Shown here: in pieces, positions 53,715 through 63,980 of the stretch | Layout: each line of letters opens with the position of its first letter | Position numbering within the stretch: the stretch's first letter is position 1 | NCBI RefSeq assembly: GCF_000711695.1 | Contig: NW_013546943.1 | Span: forward strand, 25,612 to 89,611 | DNA: 64,000 nt | From: Tilletiaria anomala UBC 951 | Lineage: Eukaryota > Basidiomycota > Exobasidiomycetes > Georgefischeriales > Tilletiariaceae | Reading direction: 5' to 3' | Translations under genes and position numbers: made by a program | Notes under the pieces: generated by a model | The model's database searches: none | The model's input: only the letters and a program-made list of their open reading frames with translations | Told to the model about the DNA's origin: nothing

Positions 53715-54816
53715 ATGGCGCAACATACTATAGTCGACATCCTGCAGACCTTGATCCTCTCTGTTCAGGCGTGGTTCGACAGCGTGGGGCTGGGAGGAAA
53801 CGTCTGCTATGAAGGCAACGCTAGGCAGATCTTTGCCGACGCTGTCAGGTCACTTGATTGGAAGACCATCCTCAATCCACCGCTACCACCGGGGTTGGCT
53901 CTCATCCCTCCGATTTCCAGATTGCTGTCCCTGGCCGTTGCGCTGCCACTACTCACCATCGGGCTCTTGGACTTTGCCGGCTACGCGGTCTTCCGAACGC
54001 TCGGTGAGTCCATATGCCAACCTACCCCCGTTCCACTCATTCGGCTTACCGAGTGGGTCCCAACCACTGCACCCCTCACTAGGCTTGAGAAAGCGGAGAG
54101 TAAGAGTCAAAGTCGGAAGGTCACTCAGCCGCTCGAGTTCTCAACGACTTCGCTTGGGTGTCAACAACACGGCTTTTGCCAGCAGCCCGGCTCCACTACT
54201 GAGCCCAGGGACGTACGATGCAGAGACGCTTCTCCGCCATCGGGCACGCACGGCCAGCGATGCCAGGCTGGAAGCAGATGAGCTTTGGGCTCGAACGGGC
54301 GGCAGCTTTGCGCGCGTTCAAGCAGCAGCATCAAACACCCCTGGCATCGAAGGTACAGAAAAGGAGCATGCGGCAGCTTCGGGTGCCTCCAGCGGTGTTG
54401 ACTCTGGCATGATCTCACAGCTAGACACATCCCTACTGCCAAAAGGGTTATCCAACGGCATGGGGTCCGACGGGGAGGAAGAATATGAAGAAGAGATTGA
54501 CGACAGCCGAGACAGCTTTGGAATGGTATCTGGTATCGGTGTCGAGGGTCCGCTTGGCTTCTCAGATACGGACGCAGAGTCAGATGCAGGCGAAAGCCCT
54601 ACGCATTCGCGGCGCTCGTCTCGCGATGCGAGCAGCAGACGAGGACAGGGCGCGTTTGGAGGTCTCAAGTTCACGCCCATGAGCGAAGACCTGCCACACC
54701 TCGGAGGAGGCAAGGGCGAGCAGGGCTCTGGGCCCAGCTGGTTGGGTCTTGGTAATGGTAACGATGGTGACCTCTACACCGCCAGAGCAGCGCAAGCCGC
54801 TGATCTTGCGCCATGA
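53715..54816 (+). CDS. Unrecognised membrane protein
   Basis: Two exons, 53715-54003 and 54083-54816, joined across a 79-nt intron, give 340 residues from the first strong ATG (CGCCATGGCG). The N-terminal 97 residues include an amphipathic start (AQHTIVDILQTLILSVQAWF) and a long hydrophobic segment (LLSLAVALPLLTIGLLDFAG) at about 72-91. A very basic patch follows directly (GLRKRRVRVKVGRSLSRSSS), as expected for a cytosolic flank. The rest is Ser/Gly/Glu-rich and disordered, with an acidic EEEYEEEIDD run. I do not recognise the family. The layout suggests an ER or organelle membrane protein with a cytosolic tail. Confidence 0.6.
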
Positions 54817-55276
54817 GAGCCTTCTAACTTGCGTCGCACGTCCCTACCTCGAATCTAGCGAAGCGACACAACAGGCGAAGATGCGTCTCCAGCATTGTAG
54901 CTTACTTTGAGCCTCATTCATCATTCAAGGGCCGTGCCTTCATCATCCCCACGCGCCAATGGGTCCAAGTCTAGTGCGGGGAGCATTTGCGATCGTAAGA
55001 CGTGGATGGTGTGAAAGCGGGCGGAACAAAGGGAAAAGACGCCGAGGTCAATTGGGAAAGACGCCGATGTCAGCCATAAAAGTGATTGAAAGTGTGAGCG
55101 AAATTGATAACACACAGTCACGCTACACGTATTGGTGCCACGTTCTGTATATATCCAAGGCCATCAAGCAGCTCGCTCGGACAGCAAGCATCCTCAACAT
55201 TTCCTCGCAAACCGGGACCCTTCAAGCGGCGGCATCTTTGAGTGCAGCAGCAGCTGTCGGGAAGCGTCTCGGCACC
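54817..55276. other. Intergenic / BDP1 leader
   Basis: This 460 bp precedes BDP1. The BDP1 frame stays open back to an ATG at 54959, but that 106-residue extension has no conserved look, so I place the start at 55277. Promoter and leader presumably lie here. Confidence 0.5.
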
Positions 55277-58200
55277 ATGTCTTCACGTCTCGAAAAGGCA
55301 GGCTCGCGCTTCAAGCCAATCATCACGCGTGGTGTGGCGCCAAAACGGTCGCAACCATCCACACCCAGCTCCTCAGCTGAGTCGCCAGCATCAGTGTCAG
55401 TTTCAGTACCTTCAAGCAGGCCGGGTCCATCGAAGGACCCGGTCAGCTTGCTGCCACCATCAGGAAACTTTCGCGAAGATGATTCGGAGCTCGACTTACC
55501 TGCTGGGCCGCTTCGCGCGCCGCCGCGAGTCGCCAGCTCATTGGTGCCGACCTCTAGCGGTCCGTCAGCGGCTTCTTCGCACCCCAAGCCCTCTGGAACC
55601 GAGCCCAACTGTGGAAGCACTTCTCTCCGTCCGCCATCCGTCAGCGCGCCTGAAGCCCCTTTGATAAAGCTGCGCAGCGGCCCTGGTCTGGTCATCCCGG
55701 CTACATCTGCTGCTGCTGGTGCCACTGCTGCTGCCGCCGCCGCCGCCCGACGTACAAATGGACCTGGCAGGGGCGACAGGGCCACAGCGGGAGCTGTCCC
55801 GATGGGAAATCTCCGGCCTCCAGGCACGGAGGGGATACACAAAGCCCGGTCAGTATCCAGAGCCTTGAGCAGGACGCCAGCACCGGATGCAGGCGTTTTG
55901 TCAGCCTATTCTGAAGCTGCGGGGCCATCCCAGGCACGGCAGCAAGCGACGCAGAACCAAGCTCCCAGTGCCACTCCAGAAACATCAAAGGCTCCTACAG
56001 CCGCTTCAAGGGTAGCACCGGGGGCGTCCAGGTCCGGCCAAACGCCCCCCTCAGCAATACATGTTTCCCGCAATCGAGCCGTTCATACAGACGAACGCGG
56101 AGAGAACGCATCACATATTCCCGCCTCGGAGCGTGCACCTGACGCGTTATCAGAGGAGGCCGGTCCATCAGTTCGGGAAGCGGGATCAGCCCTCCAACGA
56201 AAGAACGCGACTTTGCATGTTGCTGCATCTCTACGTTCTCACACAAATGCGGCGTCGAAGGCTTTGGCCCCCCGCGAGGCCCCAGCAAGCGAGGAGGAAG
56301 AGGAAGAGGAAGAGGAAGGGGAAAAGGAAAAGGATGTAGATGAGAGATTGGCGGCTTCACAGGGGTTGACGATGCTCGCCCTCAGTGGAAATCTTGGCGA
56401 AAAGGGCCATACTGATCACCATCAGGATCATCAGGAGTCCGAAAGCACCGAATCCGAGTCGAACAGCGAGCACAAATTTTATGCAAGCTCGAAGAGTCGG
56501 CGAAATCAGATCAAGAAACCGCTTTCTCCGTACATGCTCTACTCACAATCCGCGCGCAGACGGCTGCGCGAGGAGGATCCAGACAGGTCATTCGCTGACT
56601 TGGCAAAGACTATTGGAGCCAATTGGCGGAAGATGACCGCCCAAGAGCGGGCTCCGTGGCACCAGAAAGCGGGGGAGGCCAGACAGGCATACCACAGTGC
56701 TATGGCAGAGCAACCAGCTGAGGAGAGCGGCTCTGACGACAGTTCGGGCCTGAATGCGGCTGAATCTACTGCAAAAAGCCATCCAAATGGCAAAAGGAGA
56801 GCTGCGCCATCAAAGAAGAAAGATGTCTTTGAAGAGCCAGAGGGGACAAAAACGAGGAAAGGGCGGAGATCAAGAAAGCCGCACGAGCCCAAGCGTCCGC
56901 CGTCTGCATACTCCCTCTTCGCCTCTGTTCGAGCAGATCGACAAGTCGCTAACCCGACCTTGAACTCGGTGGATTTGACCGCCAATATTGCCTATGAGTG
57001 GAAGACGCTGTCTTCCCCCGATCGGGAGGAATTTGAGGAGGAGGCAGCTGCTCTCAAGAGTCAATACCTTGCAGATCGCCAGAAGTGGATCAAAGAGTAT
57101 CCCGAAGAGCAGGCCGAGAACAGCGACGACGAAAGCAGGGACAAGATGAAAGCAGCGAAACAAGATCGAATACTGCAGCAGAAAAAATCCGAGCTGGCCG
57201 ACGCGATCGAAAATATTTCCGACGAGGAGAGAGAATGGGAGGAGTATGTCAAGGTGCATGGGGAAGATGCTTCTCGTCCAGATCCATTCAAAATCAGCAT
57301 TGACAGCCTAACTCCAATCAACTACAAAATGGGTCGGCCAAGACCCAGGACCTTCCAGCTGGCTCGCGTGTACAGGAACGTTAAGACGAAGGGCAAGTTC
57401 CCTCTTCCTGAGACAGATGAGGGACAAGCTCAGCAAACCAACACGGGCAATGGCGCTGGAAATAGGCGCTACAATGAAGAGGAAGAGGAAGAGATTGTGG
57501 GTGACATTGACGACGAATCTGCATCACGGGCGCGCTCCGCACGCAGCAACGACTATGACGAAGAGGAGGACGAAGATGATCGGCCATCAATGGCAGGCTC
57601 CACTGCACCATCCGAAGCGAGCCACACCTTCCGCCGTAGTCAGCACGCCGTTCGTACACGGATTGTCGATGGGAAGATTGTCGTCGACGAAGCGAGTCTT
57701 CAGATCAACAGAGCTGTGGATGCGGACGAATACGATGATGCAGAGGTTGTCGAAGAGCGGGAAGACCAGGACTTCAGCAACAGCGCCAGCTACTCCAAGA
57801 GGAAACATGTCAATCGGTGGACTGCTGAAGAGACGATGAGATTCCTAGAAGTACGTCGAACCACTAACGCGTCCCTCTTGTGCGATTCGCCGCTGACCCC
57901 TTCTCTGCATCAGGCTGTCTCGATGTGGGGCACGGACTTTGAGATGATCGCTCGGCTATTCCCAGGACGCGATCGTCGGCAGATCAAAACAAAGTGGCAG
58001 CGGGAGGAGAAGAACCAACCACTGCAGTTGCGTGAAGCTTTTGCAATCAAGAGGAACATCACTGCCGTCGAATATGGAGAACAGATTGGTATGGACTTGA
58101 GCGGACCGACACCCATCATTGTTGTCAAACCTCCACCTGCACTCGAGGGCCTTTCAGATGGCGAAGACGCAGACGGCAGCACACACAGACGAGAACGCTC

Positions 58201-58573
58201 CAAGCGAAGTGCTGAGCCACAGTCAGAGACAGAGTGGGAAGAAGAGGAGGTCGTGAGTCCGCTGTGCGAGCTTTCCGTTCTGCAGCTCTTTCTGACCTCT
58301 CTTTCGCATGTTCAGATCGAGACGGGTGCAGACGGGGAAGAAATTGTCACCATGCAACGTGTGCGCAAGCGTCCAGACGGCCGGCAGAAGCGGCAGCGTA
58401 GCCAGTCCGTCACAACGGGCAAAGACAAAGATAAGCAGCGTTCCTCTAGTCATGGGCTCAGCCGTGAGCGTTCGCAAGGACGAGATCATGCTCATCGTGG
58501 AGATGTGCTCGCGAGGCGTCTGGCAGAAGCAGCGAACGAACCGGAGGAGGAGGTCGTCGGATTCGTTGAATGA
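55277..58573 (+). CDS. BDP1: TFIIIB subunit BDP1 with two HMG boxes
   Basis: Three exons, 55277-57850, 57914-58252 and 58316-58573, give 1056 residues. The start MSSRLEKAGSRFKP resembles known Bdp1 N-termini. The SANT domain spans the first intron at about 842-893: RKHVNRWTAEETMRFLE, then AVSMWGTDFEMIARLFPGRD and RRQIKTKWQREEKN. It is preceded by the Bdp1-like RTRIVDGKIVVDEASLQINR. Bdp1 joins Brf1 and TBP in TFIIIB for RNA polymerase III initiation. Unusually, the same uninterrupted exon encodes two HMG boxes: about 410-480 (KKPLSPYMLYSQSARRRLRE, then DLAKTIGANWRKMTAQER) and about 535-610 (PKRPPSAYSLFASVRADRQV, then TANIAYEWKTLSSPDREEFE). Both 63-nt introns are in frame and stop-free. BDP1 identity is strong; the HMG role is inference. 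Confidence 0.88.
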   Translation: MSSRLEKAGSRFKPIITRGVAPKRSQPSTPSSSAESPASVSVSVPSSRPGPSKDPVSLLPPSGNFREDDSELDLPAGPLRAPPRVASSLVPTSSGPSAASSHPKPSGTEPNCGSTSLRPPSVSAPEAPLIKLRSGPGLVIPATSAAAGATAAAAAAARRTNGPGRGDRATAGAVPMGNLRPPGTEGIHKARSVSRALSRTPAPDAGVLSAYSEAAGPSQARQQATQNQAPSATPETSKAPTAASRVAPGASRSGQTPPSAIHVSRNRAVHTDERGENASHIPASERAPDALSEEAGPSVREAGSALQRKNATLHVAASLRSHTNAASKALAPREAPASEEEEEEEEEGEKEKDVDERLAASQGLTMLALSGNLGEKGHTDHHQDHQESESTESESNSEHKFYASSKSRRNQIKKPLSPYMLYSQSARRRLREEDPDRSFADLAKTIGANWRKMTAQERAPWHQKAGEARQAYHSAMAEQPAEESGSDDSSGLNAAESTAKSHPNGKRRAAPSKKKDVFEEPEGTKTRKGRRSRKPHEPKRPPSAYSLFASVRADRQVANPTLNSVDLTANIAYEWKTLSSPDREEFEEEAAALKSQYLADRQKWIKEYPEEQAENSDDESRDKMKAAKQDRILQQKKSELADAIENISDEEREWEEYVKVHGEDASRPDPFKISIDSLTPINYKMGRPRPRTFQLARVYRNVKTKGKFPLPETDEGQAQQTNTGNGAGNRRYNEEEEEEIVGDIDDESASRARSARSNDYDEEEDEDDRPSMAGSTAPSEASHTFRRSQHAVRTRIVDGKIVVDEASLQINRAVDADEYDDAEVVEEREDQDFSNSASYSKRKHVNRWTAEETMRFLEVRRTTNASLLCDSPLTPSLHQAVSMWGTDFEMIARLFPGRDRRQIKTKWQREEKNQPLQLREAFAIKRNITAVEYGEQIGMDLSGPTPIIVVKPPPALEGLSDGEDADGSTHRRERSKRSAEPQSETEWEEEEVVSPLCELSVLQLFLTSLSHVQIETGADGEEIVTMQRVRKRPDGRQKRQRSQSVTTGKDKDKQRSSSHGLSRERSQGRDHAHRGDVLARRLAEAANEPEEEVVGFVE

Positions 58574-58609
58574 CATTGCGCATGTACACTGCAGCTCAAC
58601 ACGATGATG

Positions 58610-61596
58610 CTATTCCCTTCTTTCCTTACTTCGCGATGAGCTACTCTCCTCCTTCTCCTTGCTGCTGCGAGTCCTTCTGAAGCACAGGAATTGCAGTGCT
58701 GTAGCCTTGCGACTTGCGACTAGCGTCTTCTTCACAGTTTCCAGCTCTTGCTTTAGCAGCTCCGTCTCGTCCGGAGACTTGCGCTGATATCGCTCACTAA
58801 TCGTCTCGTACAGCTGCTTCAGTGTCTGTTCCGCGCTAGGTGAGACGAAGGGCGAGAGGGTCTGGTGGATGAACTCGATCTCGAGCGTCGCCTGCAGCAT
58901 GCCGCCCATCCCAAAAACCTGGACCTGCTGGAAAGCCTTGAGCGTTTCGCGCGCGAGCTGGTCTAGCAAATTGGTGATGGCGCGATCCACAAGCTGCTTC
59001 GCAACCGCTCGGATCTGCGCATGCACCTGCACCATCGCCAAGAGCGCATCGTAGATAAAAGGGTTCACCTCAGTCGGCTTGGGTAGTGTGCGCCAGTCGA
59101 TGCCGCTGTGCAGGATGCCGTCTTTGAGAATCTTGCAGATGGATGTTCCTTTCCGCTTTACGAAATCTTCGAACAATGTTCGATCGACTCGTTGTGCCAG
59201 CTCCTTGAGCTGTTTTTGCTCGGTCGTGACTGATGTCTGAAACGCCTCACTGAACTGCTTGAGCAGGCTCGGTATGAGTGTCTGTTGAATTTGCGACACG
59301 TTCGTGATGCTCAAGAGTATACGCGTGTCCTGGAGAAGCCCGGCGAAGACTGGTCAGATCCGTTCTCGCCCCGCTTATCAGACAGAGAGTGTAGAAGACT
59401 CACTGGTTCTCGAACGTCGATGGTGATATTGGAGCCGCCTACCACCTTCCTGCTCGTTGTGGTCTCAGCGTCGACGGGATTGTAGTCTGAAAATGCTAAG
59501 GTGACCATGCCCTCTAATGATATGCGAAAGGCGTCAACAAATGAGGCCTTGATTCGTGAGACAAACTCAGATTTGACAAGCGATTCTTTGGGTCGCGTTG
59601 TGCCAGGGAGTGAATCTCGACCACCCGCGACAAGGTATGCTAGTCGCGCGTTGCTCTTGTGGAATGCGGCGATGTCATTGATGAACAGTGTCGTAGACGG
59701 CTCGACCGGATCCAGCGTCCATTCTTCCAAGCTGCTCAACTGCTGCGCATCCTCCTGCCAGAGACGACAGAGCACCTCGGTGAAGCGAAAGCGCGCATTG
59801 ACGAGTAGACTTTGCAAAGGGTTGCTAGACCCAGGAATGTTGAGTGCCTCCATCTCGGCGATGGTGTCGCCCAAATCTTCCAGTGTGGTTCGCATGAATG
59901 TCGCAGCTGTACTGCAGCTGCAAGGTATCGGGACCCAGTCCGGGAGCGGGGAGAGCGGTCTCCGCACGAGAATGCTGATGTCGGTCAGGGTGAAAAAATG
60001 CGATAGAAGGGAGCAGAATTCATTGATGCTCTCGAGCGCCCAGGATTTGCATTGCGACGCAATGCGGTCATTTACACCCGTTGAAGCATTGCCCTGGCGA
60101 GAGAAACCAGCCGAGCTTCAGCAAAAGTGTGTCAGAAATAAATGACTTTGATGCTCACCTTTTTGACAAATCTGCCATCAAGGTAATGCTTGACAACCCG
60201 CCAGTAGGTGGGCAAGTTCTGGAGCATGACTTCACACATGCGGCGCACGAAGATGCTGATGTTCTTCCACGCAGCTCCGCCCGCCATGGCCTCAAAGTTG
60301 GGATCTGACCGGCGAACTTCACGGAGACAAGTTTGCAGGTCTTGCACTCGCTCCTTTGCTTCGTCTGTCACCGAGGTTGACGCGCTTGCTACCGCTCGCG
60401 AGGCTACGATAAAGGAGGCATCAGGATAAGACACAGCCACATGGGATGACCGGAGGCTCAATGCTCACCATCCACTCGCGAGACGCAAATGTCGTAAGTC
60501 TTGGTCATCAAAGCTCGCACGTGCGTCCGCTCCGATTCGAGGTAGACAGAGACCGGGTCCTGAGACGGCGACATCTCCAGTACAACCCTGTTGGATTCAC
60601 GGTGTTCTGCAAGTCAGCATTTCCTATCATTTCCTTCCGCGGACACTGCACTCACTCGATGGTCTTGAGCTGTTCATCTACGCTTCGCTTTGGGTCTCTG
60701 AGCATCGCAAAGAGCCTCTGCTCCATTTCCGTCATGACACGCTGTGCCGCGCCCCAAACCTTGTCGAAGACACGCTTCTGCTGTGCCTGCAATTTCGAGT
60801 TCTGCACATTTCCCTGCTCGTCAATGTGATTCCCACCAGCGGCATCTTGCTCGGACGTCAAGCCGAGCGCGTCGGCGGTGGACGGCAATGCCAGCAGCTG
60901 CCCTGGCCGGCTGCTCATGAGGTACTTGCCCTTGCGGTAGTCCCGGAGCGCGACATCGTACCTGCCACTTTCGACGCTCTCCCTAAGCGAGGCGGGCAAG
61001 TTAAAAAAGAACTTGGAGCGCTCAAAGACACCCAGCGTGCTTCTCAGCTTGCCAGCCTTGAGATTGTTCTCGAGCACAGGCATGAAGACTTGATCTGCCT
61101 TGGCGCTCGCTTGACCCAAGACCTCTCGCAATTCTTTGGTGCCATATTCCTGGCCCTCCTTCAGCGGCCCATGGTCCAGCTCTTTCATTTCACGAAAGAC
61201 ACCGTCGTTCGTGGCTTTGACCGCGACGAAGCGATCAAAGTTGTCCTGCACGAGCACCTTGAGTGCTTCGGACCGCTGCTCGATACTCTCCTTTAGATGG
61301 ATAACACCTCTGCTGAGATCGGCAAATGTTGCATCGGGATGGACCTGGCTGAGGAATACCTTCGCGTCGAATGCCTTTGACGAGAGAGACAGCTGCGGTC
61401 GCAATTCCGGCTCAAAATCATTGCTATTCGGCATGCGAGGACGCAAGTTAAGCGGATCCAGCTCTCCGTCAAACGTTGCGACTACATCGTTGCTGTCTCC
61501 GTCTTTGCCTTCGTTCGTGTTGTGCCACCGGTCGGGCTCGATGGTCTTGAGCCCGTAGGCCTTGAGAATGGTGGCCTCGTCAACTTCCAAGCTCAT
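58610..61596 (-). CDS. SEC5: Exocyst complex component SEC5
   Basis: Five exons, 61596-60656, 60587-60469, 60403-60159, 60093-59404 and 59329-58610, with introns of 68, 65, 65 and 74 nt, give 904 residues. The start MSLEVDEATILKAYGL and the later FDAKVFLSQVHPDATFADLS, GVIHLKESIEQRSEALKVLV and NFDRFVAVKATNDGVFREMK are typical of Sec5. The second acceptor must be CAACAG at 60588-60593, because an earlier CAG would create an in-frame stop; the join then reads LKTIEVVLEMSPSQDPVSVY. The C-terminal part (YDALLAMVQVHAQIRAVAKQ) is helical, as in other exocyst rods. The complex tethers secretory vesicles at growth sites. The stop is 36 bp from the convergent BDP1 stop. Confidence 0.92.
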
Positions 61597-61847
61597 ACTG
61601 GCAGGGCTGCTCGGGGCGAGCCGAGTCAGGGCGCGATTCAAGCTCGCACAACAAGCGTCGCTACATCGACAGCTCCTCCATGCAGGCGAAAGATGATGGA
61701 CTACAGTCTGTTAAGTGTTCATCTCTTCGTCTGTCTCGCTCCCTCTGTTGCAGAGGATCCGGTGGCGCTGGGGAGGGAGCAGTGTTTGATAATGGTGGAA
61801 TCGTGATGCAAGAGCTAGCTCGGTCGAGTTGGCGCTGTAACTGTGTA

Positions 61848-62147
61848 TCAGCGGCACTGCGTTGCTCGCTTCCGCCCCGGCCCCGTGCACGAGAGAGCGG
61901 ACTGTGACAGAGGTATTGATTTCAGACGGCGTGATCTCCCCAACCCCTCAACTCTGTTGAAGAGGACAGCCCATGCTCCCACGACTGGCGCAACAGCGAA
62001 CATGGCCTCTAAAATGTACAGCATAGAGCCGAAAAGAATGGCGAGCGGCAAGAAGGAAGCGGAGGCGAACCGGAGCGGACGGTGGCCGTCCGTGATGGAC
62101 TTTGCTACACGGTGATTCGACTGCCTATCACCGCGTCCTGGTCCCAT
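61848..62147 (-). CDS. Possible small membrane protein, low confidence
   Basis: An ATG at 62147 opens a 99-residue frame. Residues 32-63 are strongly hydrophobic (LPLAILFGSMLYILEAMF, then AVAPVVGAWAVLF), flanked by basic residues. It lies on the SEC5 strand, 252 bp upstream of its start. No family is recognised. The plus strand is also open here with a hydrophilic product, so the hydrophobic run may be an antisense artefact. Confidence 0.22.
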   Translation of the reverse strand: MGPGRGDRQSNHRVAKSITDGHRPLRFASASFLPLAILFGSMLYILEAMFAVAPVVGAWAVLFNRVEGLGRSRRLKSIPLSQSALSCTGPGRKRATQCR

Positions 62148-62446
62148 CTGGATCCTCTACTATCTCACGGTTCAAGTTCCAGATTCACATATCTACTTCT
62201 ATTTGGTCAGATACGGGCATCTGAAAAATAGATATCACAGAGTCGATCGTGAACACCTACCTAATCACCCGCCTTTCCTGCACCCCACCGCGAGTACCCT
62301 CCGGCCATACCTCCACTGCCTTAAGAAACCTCAAATAAGAAGCAAATGGACCTCGAAGACAAAGCGGGGCAAGACGCTCAGAACTACTATCCAGGGCCGC
62401 ACACCGAACGCGCCAACGCGATAGGCCGGACGTCTCGTCGGACGCA

Positions 62447-62815
62447 ATGTACATTGAGGGAATATCCTTCCCGCCGCTCATGCCCTTGGGTCGGCGCGTG
62501 CTTACGCTGGGCATCTCACGTGTTATGGACGAAGTGGAGATCTGGAAAGCTGCGCGCGAGTATGACACGCCTCCACCGCCGTCGCCATCCGTGGATGCAA
62601 GCGCAAGGGCGGCGGCGGTCGTGCCGCATTCTATGCACGTTTTGGCCGACTGCACCGCAGCGGCGCGAATTGCACGAAAGAGAGCAGAGGAGCATGCTGC
62701 GTGCGCGGGCTCCGGCGGGTGCAACGCAGTAGCGAGCATGCCGCGGATACCTCGGCGCAGCGCAGACGCATGTGCGCGCTTCCATGGCGGCAGTGCAGCT
62801 TCCCTCCGGCCATGA
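62447..62815 (+). CDS. Possible hypothetical protein, low confidence
   Basis: A 122-residue frame from ATG (MYIEGISFPPLMPLGRRVLT) with a helical, charged middle part. The frame remains open upstream of the ATG, so an earlier exon is possible. No family is recognised, and the minus strand is open over the same interval (62937-62257). Listed because composition and frame look more protein-like than neighbouring frames. Confidence 0.2.
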   Translation: MYIEGISFPPLMPLGRRVLTLGISRVMDEVEIWKAAREYDTPPPPSPSVDASARAAAVVPHSMHVLADCTAAARIARKRAEEHAACAGSGGCNAVASMPRIPRRSADACARFHGGSAASLRP

Positions 62816-63308
62816 GATCGACGTAATCCTATCGTTTCCGCGATCGCCCGACTTGGACCACCCATGGCAGGTGCTGGGCCTTGGGCGAACGTAGTTATCG
62901 CCAACGGAGTCGCTCGAGTAAAGGGGCAGATTCTCACAAGCCCAGATGGGGGCAGACTGCTAAAAAGAAGCGCCGGTCGTGGACGCTGGAGTGACAGCGG
63001 TGGATGCTATGCAAGTCCGCGGCAATTTTTCCGTACCATCTGACATGGCAACAATGGTCCCTACTCTCGCGTTCTCCATCGCCGCCCTTCATTTGTCCCC
63101 GTCGGACCGACGCTTTCCTTCTGCAGTTGAACACATCGTCCGAGGTCTGAGCTTGTGAGAATGGAGAAACTTACAGAAATATATTGCCGCAACGAAGCTA
63201 TACAATTTGGCTGAGACGTAATATTCGCATGAGGCCGTGGCGCAGATGGCACCGTAGCGGTGAGGAGGAATATGGAGATCGCATTAGTTGATGAACATAA
63301 GGACGTGA

Positions 63309-63980
63309 TCACCTGCATTTGGGCGCCTTGGCCTGTGCACCTCCCTCTCGGACGGCCCAGATGCCGAGCAGCTGGAAGACCTTGGCAAGCATGGCGCAGT
63401 TGAAGCCAGCAACGAGTTTGACCGTGTCGATGGCCCAGGGTAGCAGCGGGTTGACTTTGCCGGGCAACTCCTGCCATTGGTATAGGTCCTCCTGCCGCTT
63501 TATGTAGTACTTGCCGTCGGGTGCTTGCGTTAGGTGCAGCACCACGACGAGTCTGCGCGAGACAAATGGGGGTGGGGGGTATGTCAGCTTGGCCCATTTG
63601 GCGCGCGGGGGGTGATGAGGAGGTAGAGGGTTGAATGACTAGACCACTCGCCTCGCGACCGGTGCGTAGATGCTGCTCAGGGGCCAGACCCTCGGCTTGA
63701 GCGTCTGGCTCGCGTCGACGTAGAGCCTATCGCCGCGGTGCTCGTCGAAGCCGACGCTATTGACGACGATGGACGAGTCGAACATGATCTTGAGCCACTG
63801 GTAAATGGGCAGGAGGCCGCTGTCGCGCGAGTTGGGCGATGCGCGCACGGCACACAGCGGGTGGTCGAACGATGCGTCTGGTGTAAAGAAGGACTGCAGC
63901 GTGTCACGCTGCGCGGCGGCGTTCGGCGCTTCGATCAGCGCCGTGACGACGGCACTCACCTCGGCTCGCGGGTCTTCCAT
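63309..63980 (-). CDS. SigF-like NTF2-fold protein
   Basis: Two exons, 63980-63652 and 63552-63309, give 190 residues, fitting this small fungal family. The N-terminus MEDPRAEVSAVVTAL, then DTLQSFFTPDASFDHPLC, IYQWLKIMFDSSIVVNSVGF and YVDASQTLKPRVWPLSSIYA are characteristic. Exon 2 supplies LVVVLHLTQAPDGKYYIKRQ and EDLYQW, then a hydrophobic C-terminal stretch (FNCAMLAKVFQLLGIW) that may be membrane-associated. The 99-nt intron begins with GC (AG then GCGAGT) and ends in CAG; this join restores the family's PV(A)RL-VLHL passage. Function of the family is unknown. A GTGATC donor overlaps the stop, so a further exon cannot be excluded. Confidence 0.75.
63553..63651 (-). other. GC-AG intron in the SigF-like gene
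   Basis: The donor reads AG then GCGAGT and the acceptor CGCGCAG. No GT donor nearby gives a joined frame that keeps the conserved passage. GC-AG introns are a minor known class in fungi with the same branch and acceptor rules. Confidence 0.6.

Larger units (their letters stand above)
61597..63308. other. Region without a confidently identified gene
   Basis: About 1.7 kb between the SEC5 start and the SigF-like stop. Overlapping frames are open on both strands, as expected in GC-rich DNA, and I could not choose a convincing gene model. The two most protein-like frames are listed separately at low confidence. A possible intron at 62221-62260 on the minus strand would be only 40 nt, shorter than any other here. 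Confidence 0.4.

Noticed and set aside
54959-55276. 106-residue N-terminal extension of BDP1
   Set aside because: In frame, but without conserved sequence; the MSSRLEKAGSRFKP start matches Bdp1 proteins better.
60601-60606. Earlier acceptor for SEC5 exon 2 at 60607
   Set aside because: It would put a TGA in frame immediately; the acceptor at 60588 keeps the frame and the conserved sequence.
62221-62260. Short minus-strand intron with a TTTTTCAG acceptor
   Set aside because: At 40 nt it is shorter than any supported intron here, and the joined frame ends after seven codons without known sequence.
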